Below, one piece after another: positions 25,771 through 35,363 of a stretch of 64,000 nucleotides of DNA. This stretch comes from Spirochaetota bacterium (GTDB taxonomy: Bacteria; Spirochaetota; Spirochaetia; Treponematales; UBA12059), in NCBI GenBank assembly GCA_018262985.1, contig JADFDI010000002.1, positions 330,314 to 394,313 on the forward strand, given 5' to 3'. Within the stretch, counting starts at the first letter, position 1; the number at the start of each line of letters is the position of its first letter. A model generated the notes under the pieces. That model did no database searches, was not told where the DNA came from, and saw nothing but the letters and a program-made list of their open reading frames with translations. A program made the position numbers and the translations under genes.

Positions 25771-28419
25771 ATGAAAATCACCCGAGTCACGACCCCGGCC
25801 ATCGCGGCCTTCATGCTGATCCTGGCCTCGTGCGCCCCGCTGCGTTCGGGGTACGTACTCGAAGGCACGGTGCTCGACGCCGCCGGCGCCCCGGTGGCCG
25901 GCGTCGCCATCTCGCTCGAGGGCGACGCCATGTCGACGACGAGCGCCGCCGACGGCACGTACTCCCTGAGCCCGGCGCCCTACGGCACTTGGCGCGTCGT
26001 GGCCGCGAAGCCCGGCATGGTCTTCGTTCCGCGCAACGCCGACCCGACGCGCGAAGGCGCCGTGGTCTTCCTCGGAGAAAGCCGGAGCGTCGAACTGGAC
26101 TTCGTCGCGGCCGACGCGGGTTCCCTCACCATACCGATGATCCAGGGCACGGGCTTCACGAGCCCGCTCACGGGCCAGGAAGTGCGGAACGTCGTCGGCG
26201 TCGTCACCCAGGTGACGCGGAAGGCGCCGCACGCTATCTACGAGACCCTGCTCGCCGACGGCACCACCACCCCGCAGTGGGTCTCGGAGGACGGCTTCTT
26301 CATGGAAGCTTTCGACTCGTACAAGGACGGGAACCCGCTTACCTCCGACGGCATCTTCGTCTACACCCACAACGACGCCTACCTCGAGTCCAAGTGGCTC
26401 GACTCCGTGCCCTCCGACCTCGCCGTCGGCGACGTGGTCTCGGTCTCCGGCGTCGTCCGCGAGCATCGTCCCGTCGACCGCTTCGGCAACTCCGAAGGCT
26501 ACCTGACCTTCACCCGCATCGAGGAACCGACCGTGCTCCGCGTCACGGAAGCCGGCGTCCCGGTCAAACGCCTGACCGCCTTCCCCGCCGGCGTCCTCCT
26601 CACCTACGACGACATCGCTAATGTGACGGACCTCCAGGTTGTGGCCCCCGGCTCCACTGAATGGCGCACCCTGCCCTGGGGCGCCAACGCCGCCGGCAAG
26701 CTGAGCCTCCTCGACGCGTCGCTCGTCCTCGAGAGCGTCGAGGGCATGGTAGTGCGGGTCAACGACCCGCTCGTCTCCACCTCCACCTACTACAACGTGA
26801 CCGGCATCCTGGCCGACGGCGGCAAGAAGGGCGGCGTCGATAACCCGAGCCTGAACCTCGACTGGAAGGGCGTGGTCCTCCAGGATCCGACGGTCGCCGG
26901 CATGGACTTCAACGCCGAGCTGCTCTTCTGCGACTACCAGAAGCCGGACTGGCGGACCTTCCAGCCCATACCGCAGACCGGCGACTTGATCAAGGACACC
27001 GCGGCAATACCTGAACACGTACTCCGCGGCGTCATGGAGTACACCTTCGACGCCGTATACATGATCAAGCCGCTCCAGGGCTTGCCGGCAGGGCTCACCG
27101 CCTCGGGCGGCGCCGCCATCGTCAACCAGGGCTGGGACTTCGACCCCGCGACCTACCCGACCGCCACCACGCCCAACATGAAGAGCATCGGTACCGTGGC
27201 CCTGCGCACCGCCATCCGCAACTGGCGCATCGGCGCAGCCGCCGACCCCTACTTCAAGGCCCCCTGGGGCACGGCGCCCGAAGCGCTCTGGCTCAAGGTG
27301 GGCGCCTTCAACATCGAGAACTTCGAGGAGCAGGGCGACCCTTACGCCAAGGACGTGGACATCGCGGACATCATCGTCCACAACATGGGCGCGCCGGACG
27401 TGGTCATCGTCGTCGAGATGGGCGACGATTACGGCTCGACCATCGTCTACGTCAACCAGGACAACGCCTACGCCATTCCCGACGGCATCGTCACCTCGGT
27501 GCTCAACTTCCGCTCCATCGTCGACTCGATCAAGTCGGTGGGCGGCCCCCAATACGACTTCCGCTGCATCGACCCGGAGGAGAACCGCGACGGCGGCGAG
27601 CCGGGCACCAACATCCGCGTCGGCTTCCTCTTCCGCACGGACACGGTGGAATTCGTGGACGCCGGGCTCCCGACCAACCATCTGCTCACGACAGGCACCG
27701 AGACGACGACTAGCCCCGAGTCGAGCTGGGCCGTCACCTTCCCCTCGACGCTCGCCACCGCCCTCGCGAATACGCCGACCAGCGTCGTCCGCGACCCTGC
27801 GGACGGATCTCCGAAGCTGACCCAGAGCCCGGGGCGCATCATCGGCTCGCCCTTCGCGGGCGCGACACGCAAGCCCCTCGTCGGCGAGTTCGTCCACAAG
27901 GGGACGGGCGAGAAGTTCTTCGTCATCGCCGCGCACCTCGGCTCCAAGCGCGGCGACACGCCCCTCTACGGCGAGCAGCAGCCGCCCGTGTTCGGCTCGG
28001 ACGCCCGCCGCGCCGAGCAGGGCAAGGAGATCGCGAAGCTCGTCTCGCAGATCCTCGACATCGACCCCGGCGCCAATATCGTGGTCGGCGGCGACATGAA
28101 CGACTTCCCCTGGGCGGACTCGATGAAGGCACTCAAGGGGATCGACTCGGGCAACCAGATCCTCTGGAGCCCGAGCGAAGAGTACATGCCGCCCAATGAG
28201 CAGTTCAGCTACGCATTCCGCGGCAACCTCCAGCAGATCGACCATCTCTACGCCTCGTACGGCCTCATCGCCGGGAACGACGCGGCGGCTCGCGTCGTTC
28301 CGGACGGCTGGAAGGGCGCTGTGTTCATCTCGCACATCGACTCGCCCTTCTCCAAGAACAACCACATCCAAACCTCCGACCACGACGCAATCGTCGGCCG
28401 GTTCAAGATCGGGGACTGA
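25771..28419 (+). CDS. Secreted endonuclease/exonuclease/phosphatase lipoprotein A
   Basis: 882 residues. Lipobox Cys21 (LILASC). Residues ~28-115 form a carboxypeptidase-regulatory-like beta domain (LEGTVLDAAGAPVAGVAI). Residues ~130-520 contain OB-fold-like segments of the ExeM/NucH type. The C-terminal EEP catalytic domain has FNIENF, VIVVEMGDD, AAHLGSKRG, VVGGDMNDF, QIDHLYAS and TSDHDAIVG, a complete set. Proteins of this architecture are extracellular DNases, so cleavage of environmental DNA or RNA is the likely role. The start at 25771 is set by the signal peptide; GGAG is rather far (about 12 bases). First gene of a run ending at 34573. Confidence 0.88.
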   Translation: MKITRVTTPAIAAFMLILASCAPLRSGYVLEGTVLDAAGAPVAGVAISLEGDAMSTTSAADGTYSLSPAPYGTWRVVAAKPGMVFVPRNADPTREGAVVFLGESRSVELDFVAADAGSLTIPMIQGTGFTSPLTGQEVRNVVGVVTQVTRKAPHAIYETLLADGTTTPQWVSEDGFFMEAFDSYKDGNPLTSDGIFVYTHNDAYLESKWLDSVPSDLAVGDVVSVSGVVREHRPVDRFGNSEGYLTFTRIEEPTVLRVTEAGVPVKRLTAFPAGVLLTYDDIANVTDLQVVAPGSTEWRTLPWGANAAGKLSLLDASLVLESVEGMVVRVNDPLVSTSTYYNVTGILADGGKKGGVDNPSLNLDWKGVVLQDPTVAGMDFNAELLFCDYQKPDWRTFQPIPQTGDLIKDTAAIPEHVLRGVMEYTFDAVYMIKPLQGLPAGLTASGGAAIVNQGWDFDPATYPTATTPNMKSIGTVALRTAIRNWRIGAAADPYFKAPWGTAPEALWLKVGAFNIENFEEQGDPYAKDVDIADIIVHNMGAPDVVIVVEMGDDYGSTIVYVNQDNAYAIPDGIVTSVLNFRSIVDSIKSVGGPQYDFRCIDPEENRDGGEPGTNIRVGFLFRTDTVEFVDAGLPTNHLLTTGTETTTSPESSWAVTFPSTLATALANTPTSVVRDPADGSPKLTQSPGRIIGSPFAGATRKPLVGEFVHKGTGEKFFVIAAHLGSKRGDTPLYGEQQPPVFGSDARRAEQGKEIAKLVSQILDIDPGANIVVGGDMNDFPWADSMKALKGIDSGNQILWSPSEEYMPPNEQFSYAFRGNLQQIDHLYASYGLIAGNDAAARVVPDGWKGAVFISHIDSPFSKNNHIQTSDHDAIVGRFKIGD

Positions 28420-28421
28420 CC

Positions 28422-30239
28422 ATGAAGAAACCTACCCGCGTCATCACCGGCTTCGCAACTTTGCTCGCTTTAGCGGCGATAGCCCTTCTCTCGACCTGCG
28501 CCGAACCGCCCGCTTCGCCTGAGCTCGTTTCGCTCATCTTCCGAGCGGCCGACAATCCCGCCCTTCCCGTCGACGTCGAAGGCGTCATCGACGAGGGCAC
28601 CGACCTCGTCACCGTCCGCCTGCCCGACACGGTGCCAGTCGCCGCCTACGCCGACCTCAAGGCGCAGGCGATTTTCAGCGAGGGGAACTCGGCCGCTCCG
28701 TCGCTTCCTTCGGACTTCTCAATGAATCCGACTCCCATCACTGTCGCGAACGCATTGGGAGAGCAGCGGACCTACCTCGTGGACCTCAGCCCCGAAGTCA
28801 AGGACTATGGCCCTGACGCCTTGATCTTCACCGAGTACTACGCCGGTACGGGTTATGCGCTCAAGAACGATTTCAATCGGTGGATCGAGATCACCAATAT
28901 CGCCTCCGAAACCGTGGATCTGTCGGCATTCCATCTCCGAAAAGCCGCGCGGCAGGATGGCCTGCGCGTTCCGGAGCTGGACCAGTCGATCCGCTTGAGC
29001 GGCAACCTCCCTGCCGGAGCTTCGCTACTCATTTACGCCGATCGAACCAATTCCTCCACGTTCAGCCAGGTCAGGTCCCTCGTGGCGCCTGACCTGACGC
29101 GCTCCGACGCGCTCCTCAACGGCATCCTCGACTTCGACGGGGACGACGGTTACCAGTTGCTTCGGGACGGCGTCGTGCTTGACGTCATCGGTCCGAACGG
29201 AGGCACCGGCGGAGAATCCTACTGGGGACGGGAAAAGCGCATGCTTCGGAAGAACGGCCGGCTGCCGTCGCCGGTCTGGGACGAGAAGGCCTGGGTCGCC
29301 TACGTCATCACGAACACCGCAAGCGACGACGACAACGCGGGCAATCTCACGCCTGCCTTCGGCACGACCGACACGACCCTCACCTATTTCGCACTCGAGA
29401 ATTTCACTCCCCGGGTCTACGGAACCATCAACCAGACCGACAAGACCGTCGTGCTTTCCGTGGAAGAGGGCACCGATCTTTCGGCGGTGCGGCCCTACTT
29501 CTCCACTCAAGGCGCCGGTGTGACCTACCAAAGCAAGCTCATCTATTCCGGCGAAACGACGGTCAACCTCAACTCACCGCAAGTATTCACTATTTGGGCT
29601 TCCGATCCATCTTTCAGCCAGAATTACACCGTCTCGGTTTCCTACTATCACGTCATGCAGTACGTGCCCACCAACTATACGTTCTCCGGCGGCGTCAAGG
29701 CGGCCTACGACGCCGCTATCGCGGCGGGCGGCACGTCGACTCCATACACGACACCCGCCGAAGGAGTCGTGACTGCCAAGAACGTCTACATGACGAGCAC
29801 CTACAAGAACTGCTTCTTCATCCAGGACAGGGACAAGGGCATCCTCGTCCTCTCGGCGACGGCCATCGCACCGCCGGTCGGTTCCCGCGTGAGGGTGGTT
29901 CCGACAAGCGTCGTCACCTATTACAGCATGCCGGAAATCCAAGGCTTTACCAGCGTGTCTCAGGTCGATACAACGGTCTACGACATCTACTACAAGACCG
30001 GCGCGTACAACTCGCTCGATTCTCTCGGCGACGTCTACATGTGGGACGGCATCATCGCCGAGGGCATGGACAATTACTACGTTGGCACCTTCGAAGGCGC
30101 CCTGCAGTACCATGGCACCAGCGCGTTCAAGACCACGCTCGCCGAGGGGAAGCGGGGTACGTTCTACGGTCCGATCACCTTCAGCTACGACGTCTACCGG
30201 ATGGAGATCAACGATCCCTTCCAGATCAAGTTGCGGTGA
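28422..30239 (+). CDS. Lamin-tail-domain lipoprotein
   Basis: 605 residues, starting two bases after the nuclease stop. Lipobox Cys26 (LLSTC). Residues ~30-125 are a small beta domain. Residues ~128-270 match a lamin tail domain (LIFTEYYAGTGYALKN, RWIEITNIASETVDLS, FDGDDGYQLLRDGVVLDVIG). Residues ~300-400 hold a DUF5018-like beta repeat, and the C-terminal ~190 residues look OB-like (NCFFIQDRDKGILVL). Lamin-tail domains often accompany secreted EEP nucleases and are thought to hold them at surfaces or on DNA. Catalytic residues are not seen, so a binding role is inferred. Confidence 0.75.
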   Translation: MKKPTRVITGFATLLALAAIALLSTCAEPPASPELVSLIFRAADNPALPVDVEGVIDEGTDLVTVRLPDTVPVAAYADLKAQAIFSEGNSAAPSLPSDFSMNPTPITVANALGEQRTYLVDLSPEVKDYGPDALIFTEYYAGTGYALKNDFNRWIEITNIASETVDLSAFHLRKAARQDGLRVPELDQSIRLSGNLPAGASLLIYADRTNSSTFSQVRSLVAPDLTRSDALLNGILDFDGDDGYQLLRDGVVLDVIGPNGGTGGESYWGREKRMLRKNGRLPSPVWDEKAWVAYVITNTASDDDNAGNLTPAFGTTDTTLTYFALENFTPRVYGTINQTDKTVVLSVEEGTDLSAVRPYFSTQGAGVTYQSKLIYSGETTVNLNSPQVFTIWASDPSFSQNYTVSVSYYHVMQYVPTNYTFSGGVKAAYDAAIAAGGTSTPYTTPAEGVVTAKNVYMTSTYKNCFFIQDRDKGILVLSATAIAPPVGSRVRVVPTSVVTYYSMPEIQGFTSVSQVDTTVYDIYYKTGAYNSLDSLGDVYMWDGIIAEGMDNYYVGTFEGALQYHGTSAFKTTLAEGKRGTFYGPITFSYDVYRMEINDPFQIKLR

Positions 30240-30244
30240 CGGGA

Positions 30245-31492
30245 ATGAGATCTTTCCACAGGGCGCTCTCGGCGCTGGCAGCATCGTTATCGGTTCTCTC
30301 CTGCGTGCCGGCCGCCACCGGAGTCTATGCCTCGTCCGAAAAGATGTTTTCCGAGCTCGAGATACTCAAGGCCGACAACACCGATGTCATTGGCCTGCCG
30401 GATAAGGTTTCCTTCTATCGAAACGGGCAGGTGTACACGAGCACGATCCAGGTCGAGTGGGACGTCGACATCTCCGTGCTCGTACCGAGATTCATCGCTT
30501 CTGAAGGCGCATCCGTAGTCGTGAATGACGCTCCCGTGATTCCAGGTGAGACCGCCGTGGACTTCCGCGGCGGCGCCCATTTCAGCGTGACGGCCGAGGA
30601 CGGGTCCAGCGTCGAGTACAATGTCTTCGTCAAACGGAAACTCAAACCTCCGGCATCCGGGCTTATCGGAGTGAACGTCACGGTAGCCTCGTACAACGCC
30701 GAGGATTTCTTCGCCGGAAACACGAACCGTCACGCGCAGATCGCCCAGGTGATGAAGAACAACTCGGTCGAAGTCCTCGTGCTGACCGAGACCAAGGCAG
30801 ACACTCCCGGCAACGACGTGGCCGCCCTCCAGACCAAGCTCGCCGAAATCGGCTGCCCCCTTCCCTATTCATACGCGGCGATGGATCCCTACAATGAGGA
30901 TGACATCGTCGTCCTCAGCAAGTACGAGATCGCCGAAGCAGGCATCGTGACGCCGCCCGGAACCTGGCCGCGCCCCGGCGCCTCGGCGACCCTCATGGTC
31001 CGCGAGCCAGCCGATTCATTGGACGCCGACTATGCCCTCTTGACCGTATTCGGCTTCCATCTGAAGGCTTCGACGACCAATGATCCGGCCGAGGATGCAC
31101 CCACCAACCTCGCGAAGCGAATAGCGCAGGCAAGCTCCCTCTCGACGCTCCTCAAAGCTCGGCCGGTCGACGACTACAACAAGTACTTCGTGGTCGCCGG
31201 CGACATGAACACCCTGCTGCCCGGAGACCGTACCGCGGCAACATCGACCCTCGGCTACCTCTGCGTCAGGGATGACGCTGTTTCGACCAACGACCTCTGG
31301 CCCGCCAACGAGACGGAACTACCGACCACTTCGACGCACCAGCTGGGAAGCGTACTTGACCACATCATCCTTTCGCCCTCGCTCAAGGCACGTTACCAGG
31401 CCGCTTCCGTCCAAGTGCTCAAGTCCGATCCGGACGTGGACCTGTCCCTCATCTCCGATCACTTTCCGGTTCTGCTCGAACTGGCTCTGTGA
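30245..31492 (+). CDS. Secreted endonuclease/exonuclease/phosphatase lipoprotein B
   Basis: 415 residues. Lipobox Cys20 (SVLSC). Residues ~35-135 form a DUF5018-like beta domain (VEWDVDISVLVPRFIASEG). The EEP domain follows with ASYNAEDFF, VLVLTETKAD, FGFHLKAS, VVAGDMNTL, LDHIILS and SDHFPVL. It is smaller than protein A and lacks the OB segments. It starts five bases after the lamin-tail gene, in the same operon, so it is probably secreted together with it. Confidence 0.87.
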   Translation: MRSFHRALSALAASLSVLSCVPAATGVYASSEKMFSELEILKADNTDVIGLPDKVSFYRNGQVYTSTIQVEWDVDISVLVPRFIASEGASVVVNDAPVIPGETAVDFRGGAHFSVTAEDGSSVEYNVFVKRKLKPPASGLIGVNVTVASYNAEDFFAGNTNRHAQIAQVMKNNSVEVLVLTETKADTPGNDVAALQTKLAEIGCPLPYSYAAMDPYNEDDIVVLSKYEIAEAGIVTPPGTWPRPGASATLMVREPADSLDADYALLTVFGFHLKASTTNDPAEDAPTNLAKRIAQASSLSTLLKARPVDDYNKYFVVAGDMNTLLPGDRTAATSTLGYLCVRDDAVSTNDLWPANETELPTTSTHQLGSVLDHIILSPSLKARYQAASVQVLKSDPDVDLSLISDHFPVLLELAL

Positions 31493-31531
31493 TATCCCCC
31501 GTCGGGGGAAAAACATTCAGGAGGCTTCCGA

Positions 31532-34500
31532 ATGAAACGTATCCTTACCATCGGCCTCGCGGTCAGCTTGCTGATCGCGCTCGCCGGATGCCCCAGCCCG
31601 GTCGTCGGGCCGGAGCCCTCGAGTTCGGCGGAAATGACGAGCTTCGTCCTTCCCATGGCGCTCAACCTCGCGCTCGATGCCGACTACCCCGGCGACTGGA
31701 ACGCGGTCGCCGAGCAGTTCAACATCACCGACCTGCCCGCAGGCGTGGACGTCAGGCAGCTCGTCCCGACCTTCACCGTCTCGACGGGCGCGACGGTCAA
31801 GATCGGCGCGGCTGCCCAGACTTCGGGCGTCAGCGTGGTCGACTTCACGAGCGACGTCGTCTACACCGTGACCGCCGAGGACGGGACAACCAAGAACGAG
31901 TACACGGTCCACGTGACCGCTCCCGAACTCGGATTCTCGGCTTTCTCGATCGCGGTGAGCGGAATGCCCGGCGGCACCATGCCGTTGGAGAGAGACAACA
32001 CTAACAACACGCTTACTGGCGAGATACCCTATACGTACCGGACGGCGAAGGACAGCCCGCTGACCATCAGCTTCGACCACAACGGCACGGGCGTGTGGCT
32101 GGCTTCCGCCGAGCAGACCAGCGGGATCTCCCAGCTGGACTTTTCCACTGCCACTGGAACCTCCTCGTACAGCCTCGAGCTGCGCAACGTCGGCAGCATC
32201 GCGAAGACCTACACGGTCACGGTCACCGCGGCGACGAGCGCCTCGGCCGACGCCGACCTGTCGAGCTTCTCCGTCACGAGCGGCACGAGCACCTACCCCG
32301 GCACCATCACCGGAACCGAAGTGAGCTTCGCGCGTCTGCCGCCTTACGCCGACATCAACGCGCTCACGGTCAACTTCGCCATGAGCCATGTCGCCGCGAC
32401 GCTCGCCGACGGCGCCACCACCCTTACGAGCGGCACTTCCACGCTCGACCTGAACGCCGACAAGTTGCTTACCGCCACCGCCGAGGATGGCAGCACCCAG
32501 ACCTACACGGTCAAGGCGGTCAACAACAAGCCGGACGCGGCCATCATCGCCATGGATCTCGATTCATATACCGATGGCATGAAGTACATCGACATCAAGA
32601 TCTACGACAAGGCCGGAGCGGGTTCCCTGTCCATGGGATACCTCACCAGCACCTACGAGAATTACTACTTCCCCTCCCTCTCCGCTCTCCCCTTCTGGGC
32701 TTCCGTGGCCGATGGCGATATCATCCGTGTCTGGGACGCTTTCGGCACCGTCAAGGGAAGCACGAATTCAGTAAACATCCAGGACGATGTCGTAAAGAGC
32801 GACAACACAGCCGACCGCTGGGACGTGCGGAATGCCGAGACGACCGGTCCCGGCTATTTCCTCGCAGGCTACAACGTCGTGTTCCTGAAGGGCGCAAGCG
32901 GTTTCGTGAACATCGCGCCGATATCCACCAGCAGCACCTGGTTCAGCCCCGTCCCCCCCTCATTCGACGGCGCCGTCACCGCCGGTTACTGGAACGAGGA
33001 AACCCAGCCGGCGAGCATTATCCATGGCAGTACAGCCACCGCGAAATACGCAAGGCTCCTGCCCGGAAAAACCCATGGCCTTTCTGCCTCCGACTGGGAA
33101 ATCCGGACCGACGGGAAGTACTTCTCCTTTACCGCCGCCTCAGCCACCCCGTCGGTAAACTTCGGCGTAGGGGGCACCGTCACGCTCTCAATCACCCCGA
33201 CCATGTTCAATGGCGCAGTAGCCAGCTCGGTCTTCGCGGACCTCACGGCGATCGGCGGAACCGCCAACACTAATTTAACCGATACCGCCGGCGTCTGGTC
33301 TACCACCTTCGACGTCGCCCCGACGCTCGCCGCCGGTACCTACTCCGTACCCGTTGATGCGCGTGACAGCGTCTCCGGCGCCGCGAGCAAGACCTACACG
33401 GGCAACGAGATCAAAGTGACCGTGATGCCTCCCAAGGACATCAGCATCTCCTCCTTCACTGCCAGCCCGACCATAGCGCCGGTCAATCCCGCCAGCACGG
33501 TCACCCTCACGGTGGACGTCTCCGGGCTCAATGGCGACACCGTCAGCACGGTCTCCGTGGACACCTCCGCCATCAACACGGTCGGACCGGTTGCGCTGGT
33601 TAACTCATCCGGCACCTTGTGGACCGCCACGACCGCCGTCGACGCCGGACTGGCTGTGGGCGACAAGACCCTCATCGCCACCGCGACGAGCTCCTCGGGC
33701 ATCGTTAAGACGGCAAGTGCTGTCGTAACGGTGAGCTCCGATCCCACCATGACCATCAACTCCTTCACCGCCTCCAAGTACCTCATCGAGAACGCTACCG
33801 CAGATACGGTGACCCTCACTGCCGATATCCTCGGGCTCAACGGCGCGAACCCGGACACCGTCACCGCCGATCTGTCGGCATTCGGCGGCTCGGCAAGTGC
33901 GGCGTTCACCAACGTCTCCGGCAATACCTGGACTTGCGATCTCAACGTTCCCGACACCCAGGCTCCCGCGGGCTACACGATTACGGTCACGGCGAACAAT
34001 GTCGCGAACGCCCTTACCGAGACGGCTTCGCTCAATATCCGAGTCAGGCCTGTCATGGCATTCGCGAATAGCGACATGGAAGCGGACATGCACAATACAG
34101 GCTACGGACTCAAGCCTACTACCAGTGGGTATGAGTCAGTAACCGGGCATGACGGTACCACGTCCAGGGCGCTTCACGTGTACGGTACAAATACAAGCAC
34201 GGCTTTTATCTTCACCTCCGCTGTACCATTAAATGCCCAGGGAACCTATACCAAGATAAGTTTCTGGGTTAAAGGCGCCATAACCGGTGCAGACAAGGCT
34301 ATTTCCATTCAGATTGGAAGCCTTGGCAGCAGCGCTCCAGGCCAGATTTTCCCCTGCGAAGTGATCGGGGCAATCGACAAGACTGTCGTTTCAGCCAGCA
34401 GTCACAGCTACACTGGGTCGCTCAATACGGAGGGCAATTGGGTAAAAATCACTCTCGACCTCATTACCGGCACCGCTACGACAACGGCTGGGAATACCAT

Positions 34501-34573
34501 CGCATTTAAAGTCGGTGGCGCTACCGGCCTGACCTGTGATTTCTACATCGACGATATCGTATACGAGGAATAA
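31532..34573 (+). CDS. Large repeat lipoprotein with DUF5018-like and Ig-like modules
   Basis: 1013 residues. Lipobox Cys20 (IALAGC) and a good AGGAGG. Residues ~30-125, ~130-235 and ~240-330 are three successive DUF5018-like beta repeats, each ending in a motif such as VYTVTAEDGT or TYTVTVTA. Residues ~335-540 resemble the OB-like part of the lamin-tail protein (YLTSTYENYYFP). Three Ig-like repeats follow (~555-870; FTASPTIAPVNPASTVTLTV, FTASKYLIENATADTVTLT). The last ~130 residues form a carbohydrate-binding-like jelly roll ending YIDDIVYEE. No catalytic signature is visible; a surface adhesion or substrate-capture role is inferred. It lies 39 bases after nuclease B. Confidence 0.75.
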   Translation: MKRILTIGLAVSLLIALAGCPSPVVGPEPSSSAEMTSFVLPMALNLALDADYPGDWNAVAEQFNITDLPAGVDVRQLVPTFTVSTGATVKIGAAAQTSGVSVVDFTSDVVYTVTAEDGTTKNEYTVHVTAPELGFSAFSIAVSGMPGGTMPLERDNTNNTLTGEIPYTYRTAKDSPLTISFDHNGTGVWLASAEQTSGISQLDFSTATGTSSYSLELRNVGSIAKTYTVTVTAATSASADADLSSFSVTSGTSTYPGTITGTEVSFARLPPYADINALTVNFAMSHVAATLADGATTLTSGTSTLDLNADKLLTATAEDGSTQTYTVKAVNNKPDAAIIAMDLDSYTDGMKYIDIKIYDKAGAGSLSMGYLTSTYENYYFPSLSALPFWASVADGDIIRVWDAFGTVKGSTNSVNIQDDVVKSDNTADRWDVRNAETTGPGYFLAGYNVVFLKGASGFVNIAPISTSSTWFSPVPPSFDGAVTAGYWNEETQPASIIHGSTATAKYARLLPGKTHGLSASDWEIRTDGKYFSFTAASATPSVNFGVGGTVTLSITPTMFNGAVASSVFADLTAIGGTANTNLTDTAGVWSTTFDVAPTLAAGTYSVPVDARDSVSGAASKTYTGNEIKVTVMPPKDISISSFTASPTIAPVNPASTVTLTVDVSGLNGDTVSTVSVDTSAINTVGPVALVNSSGTLWTATTAVDAGLAVGDKTLIATATSSSGIVKTASAVVTVSSDPTMTINSFTASKYLIENATADTVTLTADILGLNGANPDTVTADLSAFGGSASAAFTNVSGNTWTCDLNVPDTQAPAGYTITVTANNVANALTETASLNIRVRPVMAFANSDMEADMHNTGYGLKPTTSGYESVTGHDGTTSRALHVYGTNTSTAFIFTSAVPLNAQGTYTKISFWVKGAITGADKAISIQIGSLGSSAPGQIFPCEVIGAIDKTVVSASSHSYTGSLNTEGNWVKITLDLITGTATTTAGNTIAFKVGGATGLTCDFYIDDIVYEE

Positions 34574-34598
34574 ACATCTCGATTAATAGCGATCGCAA

Positions 34599-34633
34599 AC
34601 AAGGGCCGCCCCATCCGGGGCGGCCCTTGTTTT
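34599..34633. terminator. Strong bidirectional terminator
   Basis: A perfect 14-bp stem (34599-34612 with 34617-34630), ATCC loop and a T run on the right. It closes the lipoprotein operon and probably also the convergent gene at 34644. Confidence 0.9.
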
Positions 34634-34643
34634 CTTCCAGTAA

Positions 34644-35249
34644 CTATTTCGCCAAGTCCCTTTTCTGATGCTTCCGGGGGAAATGCTTTTTCCCCAACAA
34701 CCACAGGTACCGATCTATTTGTTTCAATGTGAATTGACCAAGGTCGAAGTGCTTCCGGAAGTCTTCGATAATTCTCACGAAGGTCGGATAATCTTTCAAC
34801 TCATCTTTCGAGAACCTGCTGAATCTGGTCTCCTTCTTAAAATATCGTAGCATCCTATCGACATAGCTGTCATAGATGGGGAAGAGATCAGGCGCATGAT
34901 GGCTACAGTACTTCGATGCGAATGAGTAAAAATTCCTCTTCTTTCCTTTTGCCACTTTTACTTGCGCGATATCCATCACCAACGTCAGATCCGCCTGCTT
35001 CAGCCTGGAATCAATCGATAACTGCAAAATACGGTTGGCAACCTTGAAAGGTGAGTAAATGTTCGTGCTGTAGAAATCATTCAGAGAACACACCTTGATC
35101 AGGACGTCGTCCATTTCATTGTTCTCCGGATAGGTCTCGGTGAAAAGCTTCTTGAGACTTCTCTCCTGAAGGACATAATGCTCGTCTTTTTCCCATTTCC
35201 CTTGATAGAAGCTCACTTGTTCGGCACTCGGTTTCTTGACCTTTTCCAA
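34644..35249 (-). CDS. Orphan protein of unknown function, AT-rich gene
   Basis: 201 residues from a TTG with AGGAGG eight bases upstream. The protein is basic and mostly helical, with a conserved-looking block SFASKYCSHHAPDLFPIYDSY near the middle (spans ~112-132) and a Lys/Arg-rich tail. No signal peptide or membrane segment. I do not recognise the family with confidence. Its base composition (roughly 43% GC by eye) is far below that of its neighbours, which suggests recent acquisition. It sits between the nuclease lipoproteins on the opposite strand. Defence or toxin function is conceivable but unsupported. Confidence 0.6.
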   Translation of the reverse strand: MEKVKKPSAEQVSFYQGKWEKDEHYVLQERSLKKLFTETYPENNEMDDVLIKVCSLNDFYSTNIYSPFKVANRILQLSIDSRLKQADLTLVMDIAQVKVAKGKKRNFYSFASKYCSHHAPDLFPIYDSYVDRMLRYFKKETRFSRFSKDELKDYPTFVRIIEDFRKHFDLGQFTLKQIDRYLWLLGKKHFPRKHQKRDLAK

Positions 35250-35363
35250 CTGTCATTCCTCCTGAAAGTACACGATTTCCTCGCATTCCTGGTCATGACC
35301 GTACCGGCCATTCAGCAGGACTAAAACCCGAAAACCAGAACGTCGTCTTCTGCAATCGTTTCC

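Noticed and set aside
25747-28383. Minus-strand open frame of 878 residues opposite nuclease A
   Set aside because: It is a high-GC shadow of the lipoprotein gene, with no start signals.
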